The position numbers and the translations under genes are program-made. 64,000 bases of DNA from Acanthacorydalis orientalis (Eukaryota; Arthropoda; Insecta; Megaloptera; Corydalidae): NCBI GenBank assembly GCA_034766995.1, contig CM068318.1, positions 34,767,956 to 34,831,955 of the forward strand, in the 5' to 3' direction. The notes beneath the pieces were generated by a model. The model saw only the letters and a program-made list of their open reading frames with translations, was not told the DNA's origin and did not search any database. Positions 34,102-45,479 of the stretch are shown here, in pieces (positions within the stretch are counted from its first letter, which is position 1; every line of letters begins with the position of its first letter).

Positions 34102-34565
34102 GGTAACACAAGAAAGAGATTTTAATCATTCAAGTGGCAAGAAATTGAAGAATGTCTAGAGAGAAAATGAACATAAGTGGAATAGAGTGAAGTACAAGAA
34201 TGGCAATACAAACTGATGAAAGTATCGATAAATTATATTATTTACATGGAAAATCACTCCATTCCAACCAAAAATCAATAATCAATTTAATATATTATAC
34301 AATATTTATTATACAGTCAAATGTACTACTACCATTTTTTAAAAAAATTACAAATACGAAATTATATAAAAACTATTGTATTTTTTCTAACAATAATAGT
34401 TTCTATAAAATTATTACTGTGAATTGAAAAATAAATGATCAAAATTTCAAAACAGTATATGTATTTATTTAACCTGTTGACAATGCAAAAAAGAATGTTC
34501 ATAAATACATATTTATAATATGAATTTCAAAAAAATATTAAAAATCTAATGAAATAAGTAAAAAT
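33306..34565. other. AT-rich sequence, nothing recognised
   Basis: Contains a short (TA)n array at about 34077-34101. No supportable gene; ORFs here are AT-rich chance frames. Confidence 0.45.
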
Positions 34566-35833
34566 ATTACAATGCAAAAGTTTGTATACAATTTGAAAAT
34601 GTAACTCAGGCGATTATTTTTCGTAGAAAACGCTTTTATTAATCAATTATGTTTTGACCATCGTGTTCTGTAATCATTTTCCAACGCTCAAGCAGCTGCT
34701 GAATTCCTCGTTTGTAAAAGCTGCGCGGTTTTTTGGAAAAAAAGCGGCGTGGTGGTTTTTGACGGCCTACACGGTGTCAATTTTTTTACTGTTTAAACTG
34801 TTCTGCAGTGATAAGAGCAAATGATAATCCGAAGGTGTAATGTGCGGAGAATACGATGGATTCCGACACGATTTCCCATTTCAATTGCTTTAGTTTTTGC
34901 AGTCAGTTTCGTTGTATGTAGTTTTGCATTACCTTGGTGGAAGATAACCCCTTGCAGTTGGCCGAAATCGGATGCTTTTCTTTAATTGCTACATTCAGTT
35001 TGGTTAGTTGATGGCAGTACTTCCCCTTAGTAATAGTTTCATCACGTGGGAGCAGCTTAAAATAAACAACACATTTTCAATCCTACCAACTTTCATTGGA
35101 TGCAGGTCAGCGTTGGCGACTTATTCTACCCCTTCATTCGCTTGTTTCCGCTTTCGTCTGCGTCGGGCGTTATTGTACAGGATCCATTTCTCATCGCCAG
35201 CCGCTACCGATCCAAAAAAAAGCTCTATGTTGAGGCGATAAAGCAAAGAGACTACCAAAGAGATGCGAATAAACTTATTTTTTTCAGACAATGAGTGCGA
35301 AACTCACGTATCGAGCTTCAACGTCAACCCCAACTTCTTTAAATGTCGAAATGTAGTTGGTATATCAACGTTGAGTGTCTCGGGAACCTCTTTAGTCGAA
35401 ATTTGTGATTTATTGTGAACTAAATCATGCACGACATCATCGTTGATCTCAGTAGGCCGTCCAGTACGGGGCAGAATTTCGATTTTTTTTCAAATCAAGT
35501 CGAAATTTAGCAAACCATTTCTTCACATTTAAAAGTGATAGTGCATGGTCCAAATAAACCTCTTGAATATTTTTCATTGCAATGTCAACGGTTACTCATT
35601 TCCGAAACTCGTACAACATAACGTGACGAAAGTGTATCTTTTCGTTGTTCATTTTCCACTTCTTTCTTACAAACAAATCGAATCGAAACAAGTGCATCTG
35701 CTCCTTAAATGACAGCTGTGACAGTCACTTTGCAAACGACATATAACATGAATACATTTCAATCACAAGTGCCACCATGCGGCACTCTTAACACCATCTA
35801 TTAAATCGTATACGAACTTTTGCACTGATTCAA
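34566..35833 (-). mobile_element. Mariner relic, same family as 4969-6247, minus strand
   Basis: The right part carries ATCGTATACGAACTTTTGCA and CTGATTCAA before TA, matching the end of the copy at 4969. The left end is a decayed match (GCAAAAGTTTGTATACAATT). The minus strand begins NNEKIHFRHVMLYEFRK, the same start as the other copy, with VKKWFAKFRLDL following. The C-terminus near 34660-34730 reads SFYKRGIQQLLERWKM and EHDGQNIID with a stop. The middle is heavily frameshifted and the second and third catalytic motifs are degraded. The two copies allow an alignment of this family. Confidence 0.85.
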
Positions 35834-36779
35834 TAATATACGTTAAAAAAGTAAAAAAAACGACAAAAATATAAAAAAAGATACAACCAAGATATATTTA
35901 TTAACTTTTTCTTTTTTTATGATTTTGGTGTTTTCGTTTTTTTCACGAGAAAAATATTTTACATCTGTTAATAATTTTATTACATTCATTTATAAATATT
36001 CTCTGATTTGTATTATTTATGGGTATTATTTTCTGCATCAAAAATGTCAGTGTTCAAAGATAGAGCCACAATAATTTGGATACATGCCAGTAGACGTATA
36101 TTTTGATACATTCATTCTGTATTGTTTTTATTCGTATTTCTAATATATGTTTTTATGCATGCTCTATTTATATCAATTCAAACTTATTCATGGGTGGCAT
36201 TTTGTAATAATGAAAGAATTCTACTAAAACGTGTTGTCTTTAATTAGTGAGTTAATATATTGAACAGGGAATTATTCAGAAATAGAAGTTGAGAAATTTT
36301 ATGTAAAAATATTTAAATGCAGTTCAACATTTCGCGTTTGATGTTAATAAAATATTATTGAGCTATATAAATTTTGGTTCAATTTAAAATAAAGATTAAG
36401 TGCAGAGCTAAGTTAAAATAGAATAAGGTATCAAAAATACACAGGTTATTTAATTTGATTTCCATTTATAAAATGTGGAATTATTTAATACATTTAAAAT
36501 GTATATCTAGAGTTTTGAAATGCTTACATTATGTGAAAGTAAGATAAAAATCGATTAATAAATTCCATATAACATAATTATTTGGAGAAGATGAAATTAT
36601 AATATCAATCTCTCAATCCTTCTATTTGTCAGACTGAACCTAAACATGAAACATGTTTGATAGATCATTATTATGATCAATAAAAGGAGTTTTTCACAAA
36701 TAGTTTTGAATTTTTTAATGACATTGGCTGTGGTGTATTAACTCATAAAAAAGTTAATATCTTCCATAAAAAAAATATA
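35834..36779. other. AT-rich sequence, nothing recognised
   Basis: No supportable gene or element. Confidence 0.45.
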
Positions 36780-37353
36780 TTAGGTTGGTAGGAAAATAAT
36801 TGCGGTTTTTGTTGCCCGATTTCTAATTTTATTTTTTTCAATGAGTGTTATTTCATCATGTACTTGTTAATATAATTTTAAAAGGAATTTTTCGATCTGT
36901 ATTTTAGTAACATCGACTTTGGTTTTATTATTAATTTTGCTTCAAATTGAGCTATTGATTTAAAGATGGAAAGGAAGCAAATAAGAGCATTTTTTGTATG
37001 AGTTTAAAACGGGTGGTAAATAAGCAGAAACTGCTCGTAAACTAAATAGTGCTATTGGTGTGGGTACTGTTAAGGAACGTACAGTGCAATGGTCGTTCCA
37101 AAAATTTCGTGTTGGATACAAGACCATTTAAGATGAAGAAAGTCACGGGCGTCCTTTTTCAATTCATAACGACTAACTGAAAGTGTTAGTTGAATCAGAA
37201 CCATGAACAACAATTCGAAAGCTTTTATAAAATATAGGCGTTAGTGATCCAACAGTTCTGAATCACTTAAAACAGCTAGGAAAATCAAAAAAGCTTTGGC
37301 GAATGTGTATCGAACGAACTAACTAAACCGCAATTATTTTTATACCAACCTAA
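36780..37353 (+). mobile_element. MADE1-like deleted mariner (574 bp), Hsmar1-like ends
   Basis: Starts TTAGGTTGGTAGGAAAATAA and ends with an inverted TTAGGTTGGTATAAAAATAA, flanked by TA. These ends match the TTAGGTTGG...ATTGCGG ends of the human Hsmar1/MADE1 family and its insect relatives (cecropia group). The interior keeps the leader and N-terminal HTH codons (ERKQIRAFFV, TVQW-like block) up to a KKLW segment, and then joins directly to the last bases of the element. The entire catalytic domain is absent. The copy at 45803-46376 is also exactly 574 bp with a comparable join. Confidence 0.88.
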
Positions 37354-38000
37354 TATTAATATTTGATTGTTTAAAGATAGCGGTGATGTAATACATGTTT
37401 CTCAATACAGACTGTTTCTCTACGAAGAGGTCATGTTGCTTAAAATTTTAAATAAAAATGTTGTTATTCAGGAAAATTAAATGAAAATAAAAATCTGTAG
37501 AGATTTTCAATATGAACTACATAAGAATTAATCGAAATTTACAAGCATCTCCAAACATCAGAAACTTGGTCGAAAGGTAATTTTTTAAAATATTATTTAC
37601 TTTTTTACTGTACTTGTACAACTATAAAAATATATCAGGATTAACATTTGTATATTTTGAATAAATTTGAATAAGCTTTTTCTTTTTATTTAAGTTTCTT
37701 CAGATACCTTTTTCAGCCCAATTTGATCTTCACTTTAGTCTCTCCATCGATTTTTAATTTTTAGATATAAAATTTAATACTCTAGACGATATTCTATTTC
37801 CTTTTATCCTCATATGTAGACAAGTTATGTCTCATGTGTTTCTTATGTCATTTAGTCACTTATATAATATTTTTAATATTTATATTTCTTTTTAGACCGT
37901 ATAAAGTTATACATTAAAAAACTCTTATGAATTATATTTCAATCGCTTTGAATTAAATAAACTACGGAAGTAATCGTATGTAAATGTAATCGTCGTATTC
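37354..38000. other. AT-rich sequence, nothing recognised
   Basis: No supportable gene. A minus-strand hydrophobic frame at 37925-38233 is a chance ORF running out of a transposon terminus. Confidence 0.45.
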
Positions 38001-38048
38001 TTAACACGTTGTCTGCTACAATGGTCACCCGTGACCGGCACTTGTCGT
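38001..38048. mobile_element. PiggyBac-like terminus, solo
   Basis: TTAACACGTTGTCTGCTACA followed by the palindromic block GGTCACCCGTGACC. The layout (TTAA, CA.GTT.., TGCC-like, palindrome) is the same as at the ends of the piggyBac element at 14659-15546. No partner end was found nearby. Confidence 0.5.
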
Positions 38049-38817
38049 CTCATACTTATTTTTTTCAATTCCAAAGTTGAAATTACAATCAATAAAACCA
38101 TTTTTGTATGTAGTGAATCTATTAGTAATGTTAATAATGACTGTAATATTACAAAAATCTTTATCAAATAATAGATGAATATCCAAAGAAAAAGTTCTAT
38201 AAATAAATTTGAAAAAATAAAGATACTTTTCAACCCACTAACAGTCTCTAAGAAATTATTTTTAACACTGTCTCATTTTAAGACGTTTCTTGTGACGTAA
38301 CATTTTGATAATTGGTGACGCAATAATTACGGCATTAACAGAGTATATGATAATTTTTCACAATGCATTTCGCTTTCATGTTAGTGGGTAGTGACAACTA
38401 TTTCAAATCTTAATGTGTTTATACTTATGCAAATAGTTTTGGCAGCATATTCACACACAGGCGTGTTTGTGTGTATATATATATATATATATACACAAAC
38501 ACATGAATTTATACGTTTATCAATACATACACACACACAAACACTTACATATATACATGTAGTGACGTCCCCGTTTTCATTTCATCGCAGTATGGATCAC
38601 ATACAAGATTGCAATTGTAATTAAATTATTGTGCACAGGTGGCTGCGCGGTCGAAAATGTTACCACGTAGTTCTGTCTTTCTCGAACATTCGCATGTATT
38701 CAATGGTTTGGTCGTTCACTTCACGGTAGGTAAATAATTTATGCCTGGATTTAGATACAATGTTAGGGATTTTGTCGTAAGACTCAAATAGAGATAACTA
38801 AAAACACACACACATGC

Positions 38818-38880
<63 letters not shown>

Positions 38881-39483
38881 ATCTTCTTTCAAACTTAAAG
38901 ATATTATTGTACGAATAACTTAAAGTGAAATGGCACCATAATATTCTACACAATAATTTACCAATAATTACAAGATTCTTATAAACGAGAAAAAGATTAG
39001 AAGGGAGTGTATGATGAAAAAAATGAATGTTAAATGTATATTTATAAACTTAATCATTAATATAAATAAGACGAAAGAAAAAAATAATTTTGCAGTGAAA
39101 GCTGGGTACTTATCACCGTCAATCATAAAACTAAGAATACAGATAGTGTTACAGACTTAACAATGTGTGCCCCCATCTGTCAATTCTAAATGGTGGTCAT
39201 CAGATAATGCAGCACAACCAGCACCTATACACTGCAGTTGTCTAAATGTTTCTTAATAACTTGCACAAATTCTTTAGACTACAGTTAATTACAAATATTT
39301 AATGTACGCATTATTTATTTGACAGTAATATTTTTTTAAATAAAATGAGAAATTGTTAAAAATTATTCCAAAACAAAGCAGTAATTCCAAAGATCTTGCT
39401 AAATATGTTAACACACTTAGATTAATTATATCATTAATATATATCAACATTAATATTTTAAATTAGGGATAAACATCGTATGG

Positions 39484-39536
<53 letters not shown>

Positions 39537-40169
39537 AACAGATTTTTAAATGTAGAAACTTATTTCATATAAAATATAAAAACATGTTATAAATAAAAAA
39601 AAACTTAGGTTAAATATAAGAAGTACTTTACATTTTTCAATTTGATTCAAAATAATCTTTTTGAATATAAAAACGTGTACAAAATAACAACTTCTATATT
39701 AACAATACTAAATTTATTTATAAAATGATAATCTATTCCAATTTGTCTCAATGTATTTTTGCATCATGGACAAAATGGCATAGAACTGAGAAAAATATAG
39801 CAAAGTATTCTTTTTTAAACAATCGAAAGAACTTCTAACAAGCACATAAATTGAATGCCAATAGTAAAATGTTGCGATAATGCACAGTTGCAATCCTTTA
39901 GTATGATTTAGAAAGGGCATGTGACAGTACAAAACGTATACCTTATATCTTAACATAATAATTTTTCTCTCTTTTTAACACCGTACTTTTTATCTATAGC
40001 AATAAGCATAAGAAACTCCCTTACAATTAGTATTTTTAGATCGTTGACTCCAATATACTCCAATATACTAAGTTGTTAACTATTTATGGTGTCATTTACC
40101 GTGTTATGGATATGATATATGAATATTTACTGAACCTAATCGGCAAACATTTTGAAATCGGTAGATATA
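38049..40169. other. AT-rich sequence with (TA)n arrays
   Basis: TA arrays at about 38467-38492, 38803-38878 and 39489-39532. A mixed-composition stretch at 38560-38730 has acceptor-like TTCATTTCATCGCAG (ending at 38590) and donor-like GTAAAT (38730), but no protein reading is convincing. Confidence 0.45.
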
Positions 40170-41443
40170 TTAGGTTGATGTAAAAATAATTGTGGTTTTT
40201 ATCATTTTAAGTTTGGAGCCAAGTTTTCTAGTTATCGTTATCTTTTGTTATAGTCATGTGATACATCAATGTAAAGAACGAAATTAACACTACTGATTTC
40301 AGCTTATAACTATTGTTTTCATTCTTTAGTATTGTTAGATATAAACTCTTGAATTAGTCATAAAAAAAAAGTAAATTCGCTCGATCTTGCTGCACAAGTT
40401 TAAATTGGGACATAAACTGCTCGAAATATTAAATTTATTATTAGCAAGAAATCAATTAGTGAACGTACAGCTCAATATTGGTTCCAAAAATTTCGTGACG
40501 AAAACGAAAGCCTTGATTATGATGAGGGTCGTAGATGTCTTTCAGTTATATACAATAATGATTTAAGAAACATTATTGAAGCAGATCCACGTAAAATAAC
40601 TCGAGAGGTGGCAGAAGAACTCAATGTTGATCATTCAACAGTTGTTCGACATTTGAGCCTAACTGGAAAAACAAAAAAGCTGGATAAATGGGTGACCTAT
40701 GAACTAAACGAACAATAAAGCAATTCGGTGGTACGAAGTCTGCTCTGCTTTTCTTTTGCGTAACAAAAAATCCCTTTCTTGATCGCACTGTCACATGTGA
40801 TGAAAAGAGGATTCTTTATAATAATCGGGAACGTTCATCACAGTGGCTAAACCGAGGAGAAGCAACAAAACAAATTCCTAAATCTAAGCTTCATGAAAAA
40901 ATATTACGGTCAATGTTTGGTGGTCAGAAAGTGGCATCAATCATTACAACTTCTTAAATCCTGGTGAAACAATAACAGTAGCAAAATATTGTCAGGAAAT
41001 TGAAAAAATACATGAGAAGTTGCATCGTTTACGCCCAGTATTAGTCAATCGAAGAAGATAAATTCTGCTTCATGACAATGCTCAACCACACGTCTCAGAT
41101 ATGACTTTAAAGAAATTAAATGAACTGGGTTATGAAACCATATCTCATCCACCTTATTCTCCAGACCTGTCTCCGACAAGTTATCCTTTTTTAAATATTT
41201 CTGTAATTTCCTTTGAGAGAAGGTTTTCAAAAATCTAACATCAGCATAAAGCGCTTTCGATGAATTCATTAATTCTAGGACTCCAGAATTCTATCTTGTA
41301 GAAATAAATAATCTTGTTTCTCGCTGGGAGAAATGTGTGCAGGCCAATAATCATTATTTTGATTAATAAATATAATTTTTAACTGATATATGCGTTTTGA
41401 TACTCGAGACGTAAAAACCACAATTAATTTTGAACCAACCTAA
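40170..41443 (+). mobile_element. Hsmar1-like mariner, full length, broken transposase
   Basis: A 1,274-bp element flanked by TA, with ends TTAGGTTGATGTAAAAATAA at the left and TTAGGTTGGTTCAAAATTAA as reverse complement at the right. Plus-strand fragments in order: SGKKVNSLDLAAQV-like start; first HTH and linker ERTAQYWFQKFRDENESLDY; second HTH ITREVAEELNVDHSTVVRHL; WVTYELNE; first catalytic Asp TVTCDEKRILYNN near 40800; second Asp LHDNAQPHVS near 41077; third motif SPTSYPF instead of PTDYHF (Asp changed to Ser); C-terminus FINSRTPEFYLVEINNLVSRW and NNHYFD with a stop. It shows what the deleted copies at 36780, 45803 and 58558 have lost. Confidence 0.92.
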
Positions 41444-41461
41444 TATTTATTATTCCAATCA

Positions 41462-41790
41462 TGGGAAACGATGCGCAAGTACACGAAAAAACTACGAATA
41501 ACGAAATTTTGAAAGAGGTTATGCAAAACGCGGTTGAAAAAGAAAGTCATAAAACGAAGATAAAACAGTTAAGATGACCCGACCTCGAAAGTAAAACTAA
41601 ATAATACATGTTCAAATGCTGTGTTAACAGTGCAAACCTAGTAATAAAACGTTTAAATGTAATTTTTCAATTAAAAAAAACTCAGATTCTTTATAAAACA
41701 TTTTTTTAGGTGGATCAACCTACCCCAAGCACTGGGTCATTTTGCCCCGTGCCCGCGGTAAATTGGTCCACTTGTCAGTCTCAGTTTAAT
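41462..41790 (+). mobile_element. Possible pogo-superfamily fragment
   Basis: Near 41470 two frames together give MRKYT and KTTNNEILKEVMQNAVEK, which resembles the N-terminal psq-type HTH start of jerky/Tigger-like transposases. About 230 bp downstream is a GC-rich segment (CACTGGGTCATTTTGCCCCG). Weak evidence; no terminal repeats paired. Confidence 0.3.
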
Positions 41791-42940
41791 GGGTTTTTTA
41801 CACTGTAATAATCAATTTCAAATAACCAAAAAAATTGCATTTATATCCAAGGATATATTCTACGACGGCAAATAAATAAATGTTCAAAAAAAGGTACTGT
41901 AAAATTTTAAAAATTCGAAACTAAAAAGTGGCCTAACTAATCTCAGTCTCTCCTACAGATGTTTGTCGCTATGCAATAGTTGGCATCCGCTATGCTAGGA
42001 CTGACATATGGATATACTATACCAGGATTACGATCAAAATACTGATAACTTACAAAATTGTCTTCAATCAAATGTGTAAGCTGTACACTGAAACCAAGTC
42101 CAGCCAGAACGCCCTGATCAAAACGTTTGGAAATTATGGCCCACATAGTCCATATAAACTCTATAAGTGGTCAAAATTACTAAAAATAAGTTATAAAACA
42201 CATAAAAAGATTAGGTCATATTCCAGAGGAAGGTTAATAGGCTACAAGATTCTCCATGTGCCTAGAATTGACCGTTTCATTATATGCCTAAGATCACCAA
42301 CAATGTAAGCTCCACGTCTTATCCGCTTCTCATGAGAAATCTGTGTAATTACAAGTCATGGATTCCCTACCTGCTATCGTGTGTTTGTCTAAAGAACTTG
42401 AGATTCGTGGTTGAGGCATTAAAGGGATAAAAAAAGGTAGAGCAATTTCTTATCACCCTCCCCTTCTCGAAAAGGATCGCATTTCATAGTAAGGCCAACG
42501 AAAATGTAGAGTGCTAGTGAAGGCAAATATTTATCGACCCGTACCAGACATTCGTTATCACATGTTTAATAAGGTACGTTGCACATAGTACAGTAAGGTT
42601 TGTGACACTTCTCTATTCATAGTTTTTTGGTATATGAACTTTTGCAGGTCCCGGAACTAAAATAATTAATTGCTGAATTGTGAAATTGTTAAACAGTTTT
42701 TTATAATTTTGATATAAATGATATTTAATAGAATGTTACATGAATATTTTGTATTATTTTCAGTCGTAAAATTTTTAAAACATCTGAAGTTTACGCATTC
42801 ATTAATACATTTATTTTTAGGTCATTGAAACAAATTAAAAGTTAAATAATGGACGAAGAGTAATTTAGAAAAAGTAACTAACTTTAAAATAAATTTTTTT
42901 TTGAGTGTTCTTTATCCATCAGTTATTATTCAACCATCCA

Positions 42941-42971
<31 letters not shown>

Positions 42972-43627
42972 GTATATATGTATTATATTTTATTTATTTA
43001 TAAGACCTTTAGATTTTAATAGACAGATATACTAGAGCACAAATTTAAACTGGTGAACATTAACTAATAAATACATGGAGCGTAATTATTTAAATCTGTA
43101 AAGAAGTGAAATAAAAATATTAATATAATAAGAAAGATATTAAATAGAAACTGAGCGAAGTGTTGCAGATATGTTAAAGAAAGACATTTAAATATAAGAA
43201 GTAGCAATCTAGTGGAGAAGTTATTAATAATTATTGAAAATGTTTGATTAAAATAAAGTTCGTAGTTTGCGGTGAGAAAAAATAATTAATTTTTGTAAAT
43301 AAAATAGAAATTTTTCTTATTTTAGGTACAAAAATATTTTTAATTTTGTTCACAATAACTGACAATTTGATAATTATACGTATAACCTGATTAATTTATA
43401 TATCACGACTCTATAATCGTGACACATTTTAGAACAATATGATCATAAATAAGTCCCCTATCATCTGCAGATAAAAATATGAATCCAGAATAACGATGCA
43501 CATGAAAAAATTCTACTCCCATTTAATTATATATATATAATGCCTACGTTTTAGATGTACGTTATAAAAATATGCGCCGAGTTAAGGTTTCCTTGAAATC
43601 TTTCAAGTTTGTTTATTTAGGCATCGG

Positions 43628-43629
<2 letters not shown>
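41791..43629. other. AT-rich sequence, nothing firmly recognised
   Basis: The stretch 41940-42640 has mixed composition with two overlapping ORFs on opposite strands (about 67 and 78 codons). Neither matched a family I know. A (CT)n-(TA)n array is at about 42942-42972. Confidence 0.4.
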
Positions 43630-43683
<54 letters not shown>

Positions 43684-43720
43684 TATACATATATATATAA
43701 TATATATATAATATATATAT

Positions 43721-43767
<47 letters not shown>

Positions 43768-43822
43768 CATATATATATAATATATATATAATATATATAT
43801 AATATATATATATTATATATAT

Positions 43823-43857
<35 letters not shown>

Positions 43858-43862
43858 AATAT

Positions 43863-43905
<43 letters not shown>

Positions 43906-43919
43906 TATACATATATATA

Positions 43920-43994
<75 letters not shown>
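43630..43994. repeat. 365-bp compound AT satellite
   Basis: The longest simple-sequence block in the window. (TA)n runs alternate with TATATAATATATATAA units, so the array has a higher-order period made by repeated AA/TT insertions rather than pure TA. Confidence 0.93.
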
Positions 43995-43996
<2 letters not shown>

Positions 43997-44148
43997 GCAC
44001 ACATACACACATATACACTAACTCATACATTTCATTATAATCCAAATAATAAATATTCTAATTATTGGGTATAACTATAATTATTGCGTACGTTCATACA
44101 TCACATACGAGTAAATATTTGATATTTCCTATACTAAAGTATTTATAC

Positions 44149-45190
44149 TGCCCGAAAAAAGTATTGGCACAGGTAAATTTTTTGTAATTGAAAAGGGTAT
44201 AATTAAAATATTTGGAAATATTTTGTAACAAATTTATACATTTTCTACTGTTGGTAATGTATTATTAACTTAATTGTATAAAATAATAACAATAATTCAT
44301 TAGAATAGGAAAAAAATGACATTAATTAAAAGTTTCCTTTTCTGAAAAAAATATTGGCACAACTTGTAGTAATTTGAATTTCACTAATAAGTATTTTCAG
44401 AAAACTTGAAATTAATATTATGTCGGTAAACCCTTTCTCCTTATTACCTATTTTAATCTATTTGGCATCGAAGAAATTAATTTGTATGTCACTTCCGGCC
44501 TTATATTTCCCCATTCGCCTACAATCACTTCCTTTAATTGTGATTTATTAGTTATATTATGTTTTCTGATCTTCCTGTCCAGTAAATCCCACAAATACTC
44601 AATTTAAATTAGGAGATTGTGGTGACGTGTTAAAGGTAGGGGGTTATTATACAAAATCTATTCCTACGTGGGTTGTATGCTTGAGGTAATTTTCATGTTG
44701 AAAATTGATATCAATTTCACGATCCAGCTTTTCAGCACTTTTTTAGGTTATTTTTAAAAAGATTTATATAAACCATCTTATCCATTATCCCATCGATGAA
44801 AACAATCTCTCCCACGCCACTACTCCGCCACCCCCATGTTTTACGGTGGGTAACAAATTTTTTGCATTAAATACTGTATTAGGTTTTTGCCAGACAGATA
44901 TTCAACTTTCGCATCGAAAAATGTTAAATTTACTTACGTCATAAAAGATTACTCTTTTCAAAAAATCCACATTTTTGTTTTGGAGGACTTTTGCAAAGTT
45001 AATTCTTTAAACGTTATCAATTTTACTTATATAGGGTTTTTCCTAGGTACTCTAGCGTTATAACCAGTATGTAATATATTTGTGATAGTCTGGTGGTTCC
45101 AGTTTTATTAAAATCTATTTTTAACTGTGCTGCTACTTCTGATGAAGTGATATGACAATAACAATCAATTAAATATTTTATATAAATAAT
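44149..45190 (-). mobile_element. Tc1-like transposon relic with repeated subterminal motif
   Basis: Starts with CTGCCCGAAAAAAGTATTGG after TA. A second direct copy of the AAAAAATATTGGCACAA motif lies at about 44347-44363, as in IR/DR-type Tc1 elements. The minus strand encodes a Tc1 transposase in pieces. N-terminal HTH text is near 45130 (EVAAQLKIDFNK). LKN.LCKSPPKQKCGFF and VIFYDVSKFNIFRC follow, with the DE of the usual DESKF now DV. Then come PTVKHGGGGVVAW, SPQSPNLN, IEYLWDLLDRKI (third acidic residue, Glu, intact in one frame), LKEVIVGEWGNI and SMPNRLK. Many frameshifts. The outer right end was not resolved. Confidence 0.85.
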
Positions 45191-45479
45191 TACGAAACTG
45201 AGACTAAACTTATTCGTAAATATAAATTTAGCTAGAATATCTAAGATTCATATATTGTATCAATATATTAAAATATAATTTTTTACAACATTTTTCAATG
45301 TTTGGAAAAATTATCAATTTTTATGAATTTTAATATTCTTAATTTCAATAAGAAGTTAGTTAAATCTTTTTATAAAAGGTTTAAATTTAATGTTATTAAT
45401 ATGTTTTTTTTAATTATAGTCTGCATTCATACCTGTCTATCTACTCCTCCTTCTCTCACTATATATATATATATAAACT
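45191..45479. other. AT-rich sequence, nothing recognised
   Basis: Short stretch without features except a small TA array at about 45460-45475. Confidence 0.5.

Noticed and set aside
35008..35294. Two plus-strand ORFs inside 34566-35833
   Set aside because: They are antisense shadows of the mariner transposase read on the minus strand.
37925..38233. 102-codon hydrophobic minus-strand ORF
   Set aside because: AT-rich frames give Ile/Leu/Phe-rich products by chance. Its start region overlaps a piggyBac-type terminus.
38575..38735. Possible internal exon between acceptor-like and donor-like sites
   Set aside because: The reading frames contain early stops and no protein similarity was recognised. 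The splice-like motifs are common by chance.
41943..42308. Overlapping opposite-strand ORFs, one faintly transporter-like
   Set aside because: The resemblance is limited to a few Gly/Leu residues, the frames are short, and no splice structure supports either.
43613..44045. Long ORFs rich in Tyr-Ile repeats in (TA)n arrays here and at about 17505, 20013, 12005, 7410 and 57656
   Set aside because: They are translations of TA dinucleotide arrays, open only because TA repeats contain few stops in some frames.
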